Assembly (NCBI GenBank): GCA_900550585.1
Contig: URST01000006.1
Location: 1 to 54,145 of the forward strand
DNA length: 54,145 nucleotides
Direction of reading: 5' to 3'
From: an uncultured Eubacteriales bacterium
Lineage (GTDB): Bacteria; Bacillota; Clostridia; Oscillospirales; Oscillospiraceae
The stretch's first letter is position 1; the number at the start of each line of letters is the position of its first letter. The notes beneath the pieces were generated by a model. The model was not told where the DNA came from. It saw only the letters and a program-made list of their open reading frames with translations, and made no database searches. The position numbers and the translations under genes are program-made. This document shows, piece after piece, positions 10,124 through 18,879 of the stretch.

Positions 10124-10156
10124 AAAAGGACGCCGGAGCGTTGCTCCGGCGTCCTT
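10124..10156. terminator. Bidirectional terminator between lipid kinase and symporter
   Basis: A 14-base-pair stem (10126-10139 with 10143-10156) with loop GTT lies between convergent genes. AAAA precedes the left arm and CTTCTTATG follows the right arm, so the T-tract is better for the leftward direction. Confidence 0.75.
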
Positions 10157-10168
10157 CTTATGTACTTT

Positions 10169-11632
10169 TTAGAAGAAGAATTCCTTGATCTGCCCGTACA
10201 GGATGAGGATCATGCACAGCGGGGTGATGAACTTCACGCAGACCTTGAAGAAGCCATAGCCGCTCATGGCGTGACCGGACTGCTCGCACTCGTCCTTGAC
10301 CACCTCTGGCCCGATCTCCCAGCCGATCATCAGCGACATCAGCAGGGCGCCCAGCGGCATCATGATGCCTTCGGACAACATATCCCAGAAGTCCAGCCAG
10401 TCGGCAGCCCATGTGGGCAATTCGCCCGTCATACCCAGAAGATTACCTGGCGCAAAGCCCGTGGAGCCCAGCGCATCGGCGCAGACCAGAATGCAGCCCA
10501 GACCCACGCAGGCCGCAGCGATGAGGGTGTAGGTCTTACGCTTGTCGCCCTTGCCGGCGTCGCGGGCCTTATCCACGAAGTGGGCCACGATGACCTCCAG
10601 CAGAGAGATGGAGGAGGACACGGCGGCGAAGACCACCAGCAGATAGAACAGGATGCCGAAGATGGGGCCAAGGCCGCCCATACGGCTGAACACGTTCTGC
10701 ATGGTGATGAACAGCAGCTTGGGGCCGCCCAGCGTGCCGTCGGGGTCCAGGGCAAAGCGGCCGGGAATGACGCACAGACCGGCCATCAAAGCCACCAGCG
10801 TATCCATGACGATGATGAGGATGGCGTTCTTCTGCAGGTTCTCCTTCTTCTGCAGGTAGGAGCCGTAGGTGATCATGGCGCCCATGCCCAGAGACAGGGA
10901 GAAGAACATCTGGCCGCCTGCGGTAGCCAGCACCGTCAGGAAGTCGGGAGCCTTGTCAATGACGCCGTTGGCGACAGCCCAGCCGGGAACAAACATGTAC
11001 TTCAGGCCTTCCACAGCGCCGGGCAGGGTGCAGGCGCGGATGATGCAGATCAGCAGCATCACGAACAGCGCGGGCATACCCACGGAGCAGACCTTCTCAA
11101 TACCGCCGCCGATACCGCCGATGACGATGATCATGGTGATGGCCACGAAGATCAGACCGTAGATGATAGCCTCGGTGGGATTCCCGAGAAATGCGCCGAA
11201 CACCTCAGCGCCTACGGAAGTGCCGTTGGCGTCAGCGACCGCAGCCAAGGCGTTGGAGCCGAAGCCCGCGCCGAACAGGTCGCCCACGTTCAGCACGACG
11301 TACTTGATGCAGTAGCCGCCCAGCGCGCAGTAGAAGAACAGGATGAAGAACGCGGACAGGATGCCCATCCAGCCCATCCACTTGAACTTCTTGGACAGGA
11401 CGTGATACGCTTCCACAGCGCCCTTACCGGTCTTGCGGCCGATGGCCAGCTCGCCCACCATGACGATGAAGCCGCACAGGACCGCCAGAATGAGGTAGAT
11501 GATGAGGAACGTAAAACCGCCGGAGGCGCCCATCTTATTGGGGAAGCCCCAGATGTTGCCCAGGCCGACTGCCGAGCCGACCGCGGCCATCAGGAATCCA
11601 AAATTGGTTCCAAAGCCTTTTCTTTCTTCCAT
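10169..11632 (-). CDS. Neurotransmitter:sodium symporter family transporter, copy 1
   Basis: Sodium-coupled amino-acid symporter (NSS/SNF family), 487 residues and about 11-12 membrane helices. ATG 11632 follows AAGGAGAG. Helix 1 shows the unwound sodium/substrate site AVGSAVGLGNIWGFP; the Arg that normally follows W in this motif (GNxWRFP) is Gly. The bacterial-type GELAIGRKTG follows helix 2. Substrate is probably an amino acid, but nothing here says which. It is a close paralog of the next gene rightward (12217-13653): the first 60 residues are almost identical, and both share a promoter pattern. Each copy is a separate transcription unit. Confidence 0.93.
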   Translation of the reverse strand: MEERKGFGTNFGFLMAAVGSAVGLGNIWGFPNKMGASGGFTFLIIYLILAVLCGFIVMVGELAIGRKTGKGAVEAYHVLSKKFKWMGWMGILSAFFILFFYCALGGYCIKYVVLNVGDLFGAGFGSNALAAVADANGTSVGAEVFGAFLGNPTEAIIYGLIFVAITMIIVIGGIGGGIEKVCSVGMPALFVMLLICIIRACTLPGAVEGLKYMFVPGWAVANGVIDKAPDFLTVLATAGGQMFFSLSLGMGAMITYGSYLQKKENLQKNAILIIVMDTLVALMAGLCVIPGRFALDPDGTLGGPKLLFITMQNVFSRMGGLGPIFGILFYLLVVFAAVSSSISLLEVIVAHFVDKARDAGKGDKRKTYTLIAAACVGLGCILVCADALGSTGFAPGNLLGMTGELPTWAADWLDFWDMLSEGIMMPLGALLMSLMIGWEIGPEVVKDECEQSGHAMSGYGFFKVCVKFITPLCMILILYGQIKEFFF

Positions 11633-11780
11633 GTTTTCTCTCCTTATAACAGAAATTTGCCCTCCGCCTTTCCTCGGAGTGCTGATTTTCTGCTTCCTGT
11701 CTATCGACAGGAAACATCTTGAGGCGCCGCCACGCCTCTCAACTCCCCGTCCCTGAAATCAGTGAACGGTTTATGAAAAA

Positions 11781-11809
11781 AGTATACAGGAAACAAAACC
11801 CAACCGCAA
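11781..11809 (-). promoter_or_regulatory. Promoter of symporter copy 1
   Basis: Reading leftward: -35 TTGCGG (11804-11809), 17-base spacer, -10 TATACT (11781-11786). The same -35, spacing and -10 occur before copy 2. The 20 bases just upstream of the -35 (11808-11828) are also shared. Confidence 0.75.
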
Positions 11810-12116
11810 TTAGCAGTATTGATAAATTTCTCGCGTCATGTTGTACATTTTTAACATTCTGTGAACAATTTGTCATGTGCGGTTTATAAACTTATTTTCA
11901 CTTTTTAGCGGCTGTTGGCACAGCTTTTTACGGGTTTTTTCTGATTTTTTTGCCGCGATCCCGATTTTTCCTTTAAAGAAACCGTATGTCAAAGAATAAA
12001 CAGGCAGCTTGCGCCGCCTGTCCTGCGGGTGTTCCGTCCACCGCACCGCGCTTCCGTCTCCCGGCATCCGGGTCTCCCGCCTCCCCGGAGCGCGCTGCCC
12101 GCCCCGACAAAATCAA

Positions 12117-12150
12117 ACAGCGCCCGCCGGAATGGCGGGCGCTGCTTTTT
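12117..12150. terminator. Terminator of symporter copy 2
   Basis: Stem AGCGCCCGCC with GGCGGGCGCT around a short loop. Leftward it is followed by TTTGATTTTG; rightward by GCTTTTT. It lies 67 bases past the leftward gene end. Confidence 0.75.
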
Positions 12151-12216
12151 CTGTTATTTGGAGAGCATACCGGGATGGCGGTCCCGGAATGTATAACATA
12201 CTTGTCGTTTCTTCTC

Positions 12217-13653
12217 TTAGCCGAAGAAGCTCTTGAGCTGACCGTACAGGATCAGCAGCATGCACAGCGGGGTGATGTACTTGCAGCAGACCTTGAAGAA
12301 CGGATAGCTGCTCATTTTGTGTCCCTCGGTGGCTTCGCACTCGTCCTTGACCATCTCCGGGCCGATCTCCCAGCCGATCATCAGGGTCATCAGCAGGCCG
12401 CCCAGGGGCATGAACACGCCCTCGGAGATCATGTCGAAGAAGTCCAGCCAGCAGTCGCTCCAGCCCTTGTAGCCGTCCAGCTTCAAAAGCTCCCATGGCG
12501 CGATCCCGTTGGAGCCCAGACCGTCAACGCAGACCAGCACGCACAGCAGGGCGATAAGGATGGAGGCGATGAGGGAATACTTCTTGCGCTGGTCGCCCTT
12601 GCCCTTCTCCCGGGCCTCGTCCACAAAGTGGGCCACCACGGTCTCCAGCAGGGAGATGGAGGAGGACACTGCTGCCAGCACCACCAGCAGGTAGAAGATA
12701 ATGCCGAAGATGGGGCCGATAGCGCCCCCCATGGAATCGAACACGTTCTGCATGGTGATGAACAGCAGCTTGGGGCCGCCGATCGGGCCTTCGGGATCGA
12801 GGGCGAAGCGGGCGGGCATCACGCACAGACCGGCCATCAGGGCCACCAGGGTGTCCATGACGATGATGAGGACGGCGTTCTTCTCCAGGTGCTCCTTCTT
12901 ATCCAGATAGGAGCCGTAGGTAATCATAGCGCCCATGCCGATGGACAGGGAGAAGAACATCTGGCCGCCGGCGGTGGAGATGACGTTGAAGATGCTGGGG
13001 GCTTCGGCGATGACGCCATTGGCCACGGCCCAGCCGGGAACGAACATATACTTCAGGCCGTTCACAGCGCCGGGCAGGGTGCAGGCGCGGATGATGCAGA
13101 TCAGCAGCATCACGAACAGAGCAGGCATACCGATGCCGCAGAACTTTTCGATACCGCCGCTGACGCCGCCCATAACGATGAGCATGGTCAGCACCACGAA
13201 GATCAGGCCGTAGATGACGCCCTCGCCCTGGTTGGTCAGGAACGCGCCGAACACATCGCCGCCGTTCATGCCGTTGGAGCCGAAGCCGGCACCGAACAGG
13301 TTGCCCACGTTCAGGACGACATACTTGATGCAGTAGCCGCCCAGCGCACAGTAGAAGCTCATAATCAGGAAGGCCGAGGCCACGCCCAGCCAGCCGACCC
13401 ACTTGAACTTCTTGGAGATGGCGTGGTAGGCGGCGATAGCGCCCTTGCCGGTCTTGCGGCCGATGGCCAGCTCGCCCAGCATGACGATGAAGCCGCAGAT
13501 GACCGCCAGGATCAGATAGATGATGAGGAACGTGAAACCGCCGGAGGCGCCCATCTTATTGGGGAAGCCCCAGATGTTGCCCAGGCCCACAGCAGAGCCG
13601 ACCGCGGCCATCAGGAATCCAAAATTGGATCCAAAGCCTTTTCTTTCTTCCAT
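12217..13653 (-). CDS. Neurotransmitter:sodium symporter family transporter, copy 2
   Basis: NSS family symporter of 478 residues, tandem paralog of the gene at 10169-11632. ATG 13653 follows AAGGAGAG. The N-terminus MEERKGFGSNFGFLMAAV differs from copy 1 only at one early residue, and helix 1 has the same GLGNIWGFP with Gly in place of the gate Arg. Long blocks later in the protein (LICIIRACTLPGAV, GLKYMFVPGWAVANGVI, MFFSLS.GMGAMITYGSYL) are also shared. Differences cluster in loops and in the region around residues 130-160 and 400-440. This suggests a duplication followed by divergence of specificity or expression. Confidence 0.93.
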   Translation of the reverse strand: MEERKGFGSNFGFLMAAVGSAVGLGNIWGFPNKMGASGGFTFLIIYLILAVICGFIVMLGELAIGRKTGKGAIAAYHAISKKFKWVGWLGVASAFLIMSFYCALGGYCIKYVVLNVGNLFGAGFGSNGMNGGDVFGAFLTNQGEGVIYGLIFVVLTMLIVMGGVSGGIEKFCGIGMPALFVMLLICIIRACTLPGAVNGLKYMFVPGWAVANGVIAEAPSIFNVISTAGGQMFFSLSIGMGAMITYGSYLDKKEHLEKNAVLIIVMDTLVALMAGLCVMPARFALDPEGPIGGPKLLFITMQNVFDSMGGAIGPIFGIIFYLLVVLAAVSSSISLLETVVAHFVDEAREKGKGDQRKKYSLIASILIALLCVLVCVDGLGSNGIAPWELLKLDGYKGWSDCWLDFFDMISEGVFMPLGGLLMTLMIGWEIGPEMVKDECEATEGHKMSSYPFFKVCCKYITPLCMLLILYGQLKSFFG

Positions 13654-13759
13654 TGCTTTCTCTCCTTACAATTTTTTCTTTCCCTTAACCTTCCTGCACC
13701 GGCAGCACGCCGCCGGTGCAGACGACCCACACGAAAGTTTTTCCTGTGGGTTATGTTAA

Positions 13760-13788
13760 AGTATACCGTATCCCGCTGATTCCCGCAA
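13760..13788 (-). promoter_or_regulatory. Promoter of symporter copy 2
   Basis: Reading leftward: -35 TTGCGG (13783-13788), 17-base spacer, -10 TATACT (13760-13765). It is preceded by a segment reading AAATATTGCTAATTGCGG that is nearly the same as in copy 1. Confidence 0.75.
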
Positions 13789-13956
13789 TTAGCAATATTT
13801 ATAAAATTTTAGCACCACTTTCTCCACTTTTAACATTTTCTTAGCGGTAAACACATGCTCCATTTTCGCCGCAGCGCGTGCTTTCCATCACTATAATTGT
13901 GCGAATGCCTCGCAATTTCTGCATACCGCGTATATAATCAGACGGTTTTCCCGTAA

Positions 13957-13998
13957 AGAAACAGGCGGCCGCTCTCAGATGAGCGGCCGCCTGTTTGT
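13957..13998 (-). terminator. Terminator of the DUF2804 gene
   Basis: A perfect 16-base-pair stem (13959-13974 with 13981-13996) around a six-base loop, with TTTCTTTA after the stem in the leftward direction. It lies about 45 bases past the gene end. Confidence 0.8.
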
Positions 13999-14043
13999 TA
14001 AGTCCTTGTTAATCCGATGTTAAGCGCCAGTTAACGCGGCGCC

Positions 14044-15072
14044 TTACCACTTGTTCTCCACCTTCTCGGCGAAGCCCAGGAAGTTGCTGACATGGATCTC
14101 CGTGCCGTCGTCCAGCACCGCCCGGCCGGTGAACCGTCCGAACACCTGATGCTGGTCGGATTTCAGCAGCTTGAAGTCTGTGCAGGCCGCCCGGTCCAGA
14201 ATGGGCGCGAAGTCCATCTCGAACCGCCCGTCATCGGAGGTGAACGTCCACGGGCTGAGATAATCCTCCCGCCCGTCCTTCATGGGGATGTGGAACCGCA
14301 CCTGGCTGAGCTTGTGGGCCCTGCCGCCGTAAAACAGCATGTTCTCGCTGGCGGCGTAGGTGTTGCCGAAGCCGTAGCCGATGTTCCAGCCGAAGGGCAC
14401 GCCGTCGATCTGTCCGGAGGCGCTGCCCCAGTACCATGTATTGTGGTACGTCCACACGCCCCGGCCCCAGTCCAGCACCGCAAACGAGTCCTCCGGCGCG
14501 AACCGGTACACCCGCCCCGCAAGATTGATCTCACCGGACACCCGCATGCAGTTGATCTTCTGGTTGTAGTAAAAGTGCCCCGGCTTGTCGAAGGGCGTGG
14601 CGATGACCATGGACTCCTCCGGCTCCTCCGTCAGGGTCAGGCGGCCCTCGATGGGCTGCCCGTCCAGAAAGTCCCCCATGCGGAACGTCAGCACCCGGGA
14701 ATCCCCCACATGGCGGAACGCGATGCCGTAGCCGTTGCCGGTGATGACGGTATCCCCGGCGGCGGAGGTCTCCGGCAGGCCGGTGCGGCCCATAGGGAAC
14801 ACGCGCATGGGGCTTTTCGTCTTTTCCCACCTCTCGTCAAAGTGCAGGAACGAGACGGAGTCCAGCCCCATGTAGCCGTTGTCGGCGATGGTCAGCGCCA
14901 CGGCGAAATGGTCGTTGGCCGCCAGATAGTAATCCCATTCCTTGATGCGGGCCTTCCCGGCCCGGATGTCGGCGCGGCGGTAGATGGGCAGGAGCCTCTT
15001 GGCGTAGCCCGGCTCCCGCAGGCTGCCCTTGTCATTGAGCAGCGGTGCGCTGTGGGTGATCTCATGCTGCAT
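14044..15072 (-). CDS. DUF2804 family protein
   Basis: Protein of 342 residues from the DUF2804 family, with no signal peptide and no membrane segment. ATG 15072 follows GGGAGGA. Conserved aromatic blocks are visible, notably LDWGRGVWTYHNTWYWGSASG near residue 205 and PFGWNIGYGFGN just after. The fold is probably beta-rich. Family members resemble lipocalin-like or hydroxyneurosporene synthase-like proteins, but I do not know a demonstrated reaction. It stands alone, with a terminator downstream. Upstream, TACAAT at about 15155-15160 could be a weak -10 box. Confidence 0.8.
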   Translation of the reverse strand: MQHEITHSAPLLNDKGSLREPGYAKRLLPIYRRADIRAGKARIKEWDYYLAANDHFAVALTIADNGYMGLDSVSFLHFDERWEKTKSPMRVFPMGRTGLPETSAAGDTVITGNGYGIAFRHVGDSRVLTFRMGDFLDGQPIEGRLTLTEEPEESMVIATPFDKPGHFYYNQKINCMRVSGEINLAGRVYRFAPEDSFAVLDWGRGVWTYHNTWYWGSASGQIDGVPFGWNIGYGFGNTYAASENMLFYGGRAHKLSQVRFHIPMKDGREDYLSPWTFTSDDGRFEMDFAPILDRAACTDFKLLKSDQHQVFGRFTGRAVLDDGTEIHVSNFLGFAEKVENKW

Positions 15073-15188
15073 GCTGGTATCCTCCCGTATCTCTTTTTCG
15101 GAAAGCGCGGAAAGACACGCCGGCAGGCGTATCTGCCCTCATGGGTGACGGCGCTCCCATTGTACCATACGCGGCGGGAAAAAGATAG

Positions 15189-15216
15189 TTGACAAACAAA
15201 TTATTTCGGCTATAAT
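15189..15216 (+). promoter_or_regulatory. Promoter of the zinc uptake operon
   Basis: -35 TTGACA (15189-15194), 16-base spacer, -10 TATAAT (15211-15216). Both hexamers are consensus. The operator palindrome begins two bases after the -10. Confidence 0.85.
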
Positions 15217-15217
15217 T

Positions 15218-15232
15218 TGAAAACGGTTTTCA
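15218..15232 (+). promoter_or_regulatory. Fur-family operator (probable Zur box)
   Basis: TGAAAAC-G-GTTTTCA is a perfect 7-1-7 inverted repeat, the arrangement known for Fur, PerR and Zur boxes. It overlaps the expected transcription start of the zur-znuACB operon, so binding should block transcription. Confidence 0.75.
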
Positions 15233-15255
15233 TTTTCAAATTCAGGAGGCATCCC

Positions 15256-15654
15256 ATGGCATACATGACGAAACAGCAGCAGGCGGTGCTGGCCTGCATC
15301 CGCGGCTGTGCCGACGGCATCGGCGCGGCGGAGCTGACAGAGCTGCTGCACCGGCAGGGGGAGGCGGTGGGCCTGACCACCGTCTACCGCCAGCTGGAGC
15401 GGTTGGAGAAGGCAGGCAAGGTCCACAAGCTGGTGACGGACACCGGCGCGAAGTATCAGTTCTGCACCTGCGCCGACTCCGGGCGGGACTGCTTCCTGCT
15501 GAAGTGTGAAAAATGCGGCACGGTGCAGCATGTGGACTGCTCCCATCTGGCCCCGCTGTACCGCCACCTGGAGGAGGAGCATGGCTTCGCCATCGACGCC
15601 CACCGTACGCTGTTCTACGGCGTGTGCCGCCGGTGCCGGGAGGCGGCGGAATGA
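15256..15654 (+). CDS. zur: Fur-family repressor, probable zinc regulator Zur
   Basis: Winged-helix metalloregulator of 132 residues. ATG 15256 is chosen because AGGAGG lies 6 bases upstream. The recognition helix region is TTVYRQLERLEKAGKVHKL at about residues 45-63. The dimer domain carries two CxxC pairs, CEKC and CRRC, for a structural zinc, and histidines (HVDCSHL, HLEEEHGF) for regulatory metal. The family includes Fur, PerR and Zur; linkage to znuACB, with the first ZnuA codon overlapping the stop, supports Zur. It likely represses its own operon through the 7-1-7 box when zinc is sufficient. Confidence 0.88.
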   Translation: MAYMTKQQQAVLACIRGCADGIGAAELTELLHRQGEAVGLTTVYRQLERLEKAGKVHKLVTDTGAKYQFCTCADSGRDCFLLKCEKCGTVQHVDCSHLAPLYRHLEEEHGFAIDAHRTLFYGVCRRCREAAE

Positions 15655-16625
15655 GGCGGCTGCTGACGGGCCTGCTGGCGCTGGTGCTGGCGGCGTCCCT
15701 GACCGCCTGCGGCCATGAGCCGCCGCAGGAGGATGGGCGACTCCGGGTGGTCTGCACCCTGTTCCCCTACTACGATTTCGTCCGGCAGATCGGCGGCGAC
15801 GCGGTGGACGTGACGCTGCTGGTGCCCGCCGGGCGTGAGACCCACAGCTTCGAGCCTACGCCCCGGGACGTGATCCGTATCAGCGAGGCGGACGTGTTCA
15901 TCTACAACGGCGGCGAGAGCGAGCAGTGGGTGAACGACATTCTGGACGCCGCCGGGGAGAGCATCCCCTGCGTCCTGTCCATGATGGACGCCGCGGAGCT
16001 GTACGAGGAGGAGTACGCCGAGGGTATGCAGGGCGCTTCCGGCCACGGCCACGATGACCACGATGACCACGACCACGGTGCGGAGGATACGGACGCTGCC
16101 TACGATGAGCATATCTGGACATCGCCGGTGACGGCCATGACCCTGTGCCGGGTCATCGCGGACGCCCTTTGCCAGGCTGATCCCGCCCATGCCGAGGGCT
16201 ACCGCGCCCGGCTGGACGATTACCTGACAGAGCTGACGGCGCTGGACGAGACGTTCCGCGGCGTCGTCGACGGCGGCTCCCGGAAACTGCTGGTGTTCGG
16301 CGACCGGTTCCCGCTGCTGTACTTCTGCCGGGAATACGGGCTGGACTACCGTGCCGCATTCCACGGCTGCGCCGGGGACACGGAGCCGTCACTGTCCACG
16401 CTGAAGTACCTCATCGATCTGGTGCGGGAGCAGCAGATCCCGGTGGTGTACACCATTGAGCTCAGCAGCCGGAAGGTGGCGGAGGCCATCGCGGAGACCA
16501 CCGGCGCGCAGGTGCGGACGTTCCACTCCTGCCAGACGGTGAGCCGCGCCGAATTTGACAGCGGCGTCACCTACCTTCAGCTGATGGAGGCCAATGCGGA
16601 CGCTTTGAGAGAGGGGTTGTCCTGA
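15651..16625 (+). CDS. znuA: Zinc ABC transporter substrate-binding lipoprotein
   Basis: Cluster 9 metal-binding protein of 324 residues. ATG 15651 overlaps the zur stop (ATGA). The signal peptide ends in lipobox LTAC with Cys20, so the protein should be lipid-anchored outside the membrane. A charged His/Asp loop at about residues 131-143 (GHGHDDHDDHDHG) is typical of zinc-specific rather than manganese-specific members. The metal site histidines fit the usual ZnuA pattern: THSFEP near residue 63, DEHIW after the loop, and AAFHGC later. It hands Zn(II) to ZnuB, energised by ZnuC. Confidence 0.94.
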   Translation: MRRLLTGLLALVLAASLTACGHEPPQEDGRLRVVCTLFPYYDFVRQIGGDAVDVTLLVPAGRETHSFEPTPRDVIRISEADVFIYNGGESEQWVNDILDAAGESIPCVLSMMDAAELYEEEYAEGMQGASGHGHDDHDDHDHGAEDTDAAYDEHIWTSPVTAMTLCRVIADALCQADPAHAEGYRARLDDYLTELTALDETFRGVVDGGSRKLLVFGDRFPLLYFCREYGLDYRAAFHGCAGDTEPSLSTLKYLIDLVREQQIPVVYTIELSSRKVAEAIAETTGAQVRTFHSCQTVSRAEFDSGVTYLQLMEANADALREGLS

Positions 16626-17350
16626 TGGAGCAGACAACGGAAAAGAAAATACTGCTGGACTGTCGCGATGTGTCCCTGGGCTACGAGGGCAGGGCCATCT
16701 GGGAGGGTCTGACCTTTCAGGTGCGCAGCGGCGACTACCTGTGCATCGTGGGCGAGAACGGCTCCGGCAAGTCCACGCTGCTGAAAAGCCTGCTGGGTCT
16801 GCTGCGCCCCATGAAGGGCGACATCGTGCTGGACGATTCCCTCCGGGCGGGGGCCATCGGCTACCTGCCCCAGCAGACCCGGGCGCAGAAGGATTTCCCC
16901 GCCACGGTGACGGAGGTGGTGCGCAGCGGCTTCCTCAGCGGCAAGCGGGGCCATTTCTTCTACACGCCGCAGGAGAAGTCCACGGCGCTGATGCACATGG
17001 GCAAGCTGGGCATCCTGGAGCTGAAGGACCGCTGCTACCGGGAGCTGTCCGGCGGTCAGCAGCAGCGGGTGCTGCTGGCCCGGGCGCTGTGCGCCGCCGG
17101 GGAGCTGCTGGTGCTGGACGAGCCGGTGACGGGTCTGGACCCCGCCGCCGCCCAGGATCTGTACCGCACGCTGGACTATCTTAACAAGAAGGAGGGCCTT
17201 GCCATCATCATGGTGACCCACGACCTGCGCAGCGCCCTGCCCTACGCCACCGCCATTCTCCACGCGGGACACGGCAGCTGGTTCTACGGAGACACGGCGG
17301 CGTATCTGGCTTCGCCCTATGGCAAGCGGTTCGGAGGTGACGGGATATGA
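16625..17350 (+). CDS. znuC: Zinc ABC transporter ATP-binding protein
   Basis: ATPase subunit of 241 residues. The ATG at 16625 shares one base with the znuA stop (TGATG). Walker A GENGSGKST is near residues 44-52, the signature is LSGGQQQRV, Walker B is LLVLDEP and the switch histidine is in MVTHD. One or two copies would bind ZnuB on the cytoplasmic side. The stop overlaps the znuB start (ATGA). Confidence 0.95.
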   Translation: MEQTTEKKILLDCRDVSLGYEGRAIWEGLTFQVRSGDYLCIVGENGSGKSTLLKSLLGLLRPMKGDIVLDDSLRAGAIGYLPQQTRAQKDFPATVTEVVRSGFLSGKRGHFFYTPQEKSTALMHMGKLGILELKDRCYRELSGGQQQRVLLARALCAAGELLVLDEPVTGLDPAAAQDLYRTLDYLNKKEGLAIIMVTHDLRSALPYATAILHAGHGSWFYGDTAAYLASPYGKRFGGDGI

Positions 17351-18165
17351 GCCTGCTTCTCGATATGTTCACCTATCCCTTTATCCTGCGGGCCTTCGTG
17401 GTGGGCATCCTCATCGCCCTGTGCGCGGCGCTGCTGGGCGTGCCGCTGGTGCTGAAGCGGTACTCCATGATCGGCGACGGTCTGAGCCACGTCTCCTTCG
17501 GCGCGCTGAGCATCGCGCTGGCCTGCGGCTGGGCGCCGCTGCCGGTGTCCATCCCCGTGGTGGTACTGGCGGCGCTGGGTCTGCTGCGGATGACGGAGAA
17601 AAGCCGCATGGGCGCGGACGCGGCCATCGCCGTGGTCAGCGCCTCGTCGCTGGCCGCCGGCGTGGTGGTCACCAGCCTCACCACCGGCATGACCACCGAC
17701 GTGGACAGCTTCATGTTCGGCTCCATCCTGGCGCTGGACCGGGCGGACGTGGCCCTGTCCGTGGGTGTCTCCATCGCGGTGCTGGCCCTGTATGTGCTGT
17801 TTTACCACCGACTGTTCGCCATCACCTTCGACGAGAGCTTCTCCCGCGCCACCGGCGTGAAGGTGGGCCTTTACAACACCGTCCTGTCGGTGCTGACGGC
17901 CCTGACCATTGTGCTGGGCATGCGGCTCATGGGCGCCATGCTCATCTCCAGTCTCGTCATTTTCCCCGCCCTGACGGCCATGCGCCTGCTGCGCAGCTTC
18001 CGGGGCGTGGTGCTGTGCGCCGGCGCTGTCAGCGTGGTGTGCTTCTGCATCGGCCTCACCGGCTCCTACCTGTGGAGCACCCCGGTGGGCGCCACGGTGG
18101 TGCTGGCCGATCTGGCGGTATTCCTGCTGGCCTGCCTGCTGGCAAAGCTGAAAAAGCGGGCCTGA
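17347..18165 (+). CDS. znuB: Zinc ABC transporter permease
   Basis: ABC-3 family permease of 272 residues with seven or eight membrane helices. ATG 17347 overlaps the end of znuC by 4 bases. The family-typical LVLKRYSMIGDGLSHVSFGA appears near residue 35, and GVKVGLYNTVLSVLTAL in the second half. Completes the zur-znuA-znuC-znuB operon, which ends at a terminator. Confidence 0.94.
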   Translation: MSLLLDMFTYPFILRAFVVGILIALCAALLGVPLVLKRYSMIGDGLSHVSFGALSIALACGWAPLPVSIPVVVLAALGLLRMTEKSRMGADAAIAVVSASSLAAGVVVTSLTTGMTTDVDSFMFGSILALDRADVALSVGVSIAVLALYVLFYHRLFAITFDESFSRATGVKVGLYNTVLSVLTALTIVLGMRLMGAMLISSLVIFPALTAMRLLRSFRGVVLCAGAVSVVCFCIGLTGSYLWSTPVGATVVLADLAVFLLACLLAKLKKRA

Positions 18166-18176
18166 GCCCGCGCTTT

Positions 18177-18221
18177 CCGGCGAGCCGGGGCGCTTTTGCC
18201 CCGCTCCGCCGGGATTTTTTT
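18177..18221 (+). terminator. Terminator of the zinc operon
   Basis: CCGGCGAGCCGGGGC pairs with GCCCCGCTCCGCCGG with one or two bulged positions, around GCTTTT, and TTTTTTT follows. Confidence 0.8.
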
Positions 18222-18262
18222 GTCAAAACCGCCGTTTCGACCGGCTTTTTGCGGAAAAATGC

Positions 18263-18291
18263 TTGCGTTCCCTGCACTTTTATGGTATGCT
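18263..18291 (+). promoter_or_regulatory. Promoter of the rimP-nusA-infB operon
   Basis: -35 TTGCGT (18263-18268), 17-base spacer, -10 TATGCT (18286-18291). It is about 90 bases before the rimP start. Confidence 0.65.
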
Positions 18292-18384
18292 ATGCGCGTG
18301 AGTAAGGTATTGACTGGGAGTGGGCTTGACTGTCCGCTCTTTTTGTTGGGCATTTTTGATTTGTTAAAAGCAGGAGGACGCGCC

Positions 18385-18843
18385 GTGAAAAAGATCACAG
18401 ATGTAGTCTGGGAGCTGGCGGAGCCGGTGGTACAGGAGCATGGCTGCCAGCTGTGGGACGTGGAATATGTGCGGGAGGCCGGCCAGTGGTATCTGCGGCT
18501 GTATCTGGACAAGGACGGCGGCGTAGACATTCTGGACTGCGAGGCCATCAGCCGCAAGGTCAGCGACCTGCTGGACGAGGCCGACCCCATCGAGAGCAGC
18601 TATGTGTTCGAGGTAGGCTCCGCCGGGCTGGAGCGGCAGCTCAAGCGCCCCGGCGACTTTGCCCGCTTCATGGGCAGCCCCGTGCTGGTCAAGACCTACC
18701 AGAACCGGGACGGCCGCAAGGAGTTCGCCGGCAGGCTGGCGGGCTATGAGGACGGCGCGGTGCTGCTGGACATGGGCGGCGCGGAGCCGGTGCGGTTCGA
18801 GAAGAACGAGGTGGCGCTGGTGCGCCTGCGTGTGGAATTCTGA
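18385..18843 (+). CDS. rimP: Ribosome maturation factor RimP
   Basis: 30S subunit maturation factor of 152 residues. The GTG at 18385 (MKKITDVVWELAEPVV) follows AGGAGG; it is the usual RimP length. Conserved blocks are GCQLWDVEYVREAGQWYLRLYLDKDGGV and YVFEVGSAGLERQL with the C-terminal SH3-like domain after residue 90. First gene of the nusA/infB operon. Confidence 0.94.
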   Translation: MKKITDVVWELAEPVVQEHGCQLWDVEYVREAGQWYLRLYLDKDGGVDILDCEAISRKVSDLLDEADPIESSYVFEVGSAGLERQLKRPGDFARFMGSPVLVKTYQNRDGRKEFAGRLAGYEDGAVLLDMGGAEPVRFEKNEVALVRLRVEF

Positions 18844-18879
18844 CACAACGATCTGACGATAAATATAAGGAGAAATAAC

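Larger units (their letters stand above)
11633..12216. other. Intergenic region between the two symporter genes
   Basis: This 584-base gap holds the ribosome binding site, leader and promoter of symporter copy 1 (to about 11810), a conserved block upstream of that promoter (11808-11860), an AT-rich stretch, and the terminator of symporter copy 2 at 12117-12150. I see no convincing coding sequence in it. Confidence 0.6.
13654..14043. other. Intergenic region upstream of symporter copy 2
   Basis: This 390-base gap contains the leader and promoter of symporter copy 2, the shared upstream block (13787-13860), an AT-rich segment with no coding signal that I can find, and the terminator of the DUF2804 gene at 13957-13998. 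Confidence 0.6.

Noticed and set aside
15073..15188. A firm promoter for the DUF2804 gene
   Set aside because: Only a possible -10 (TACAAT) is visible; no adequate -35 at a normal spacing.
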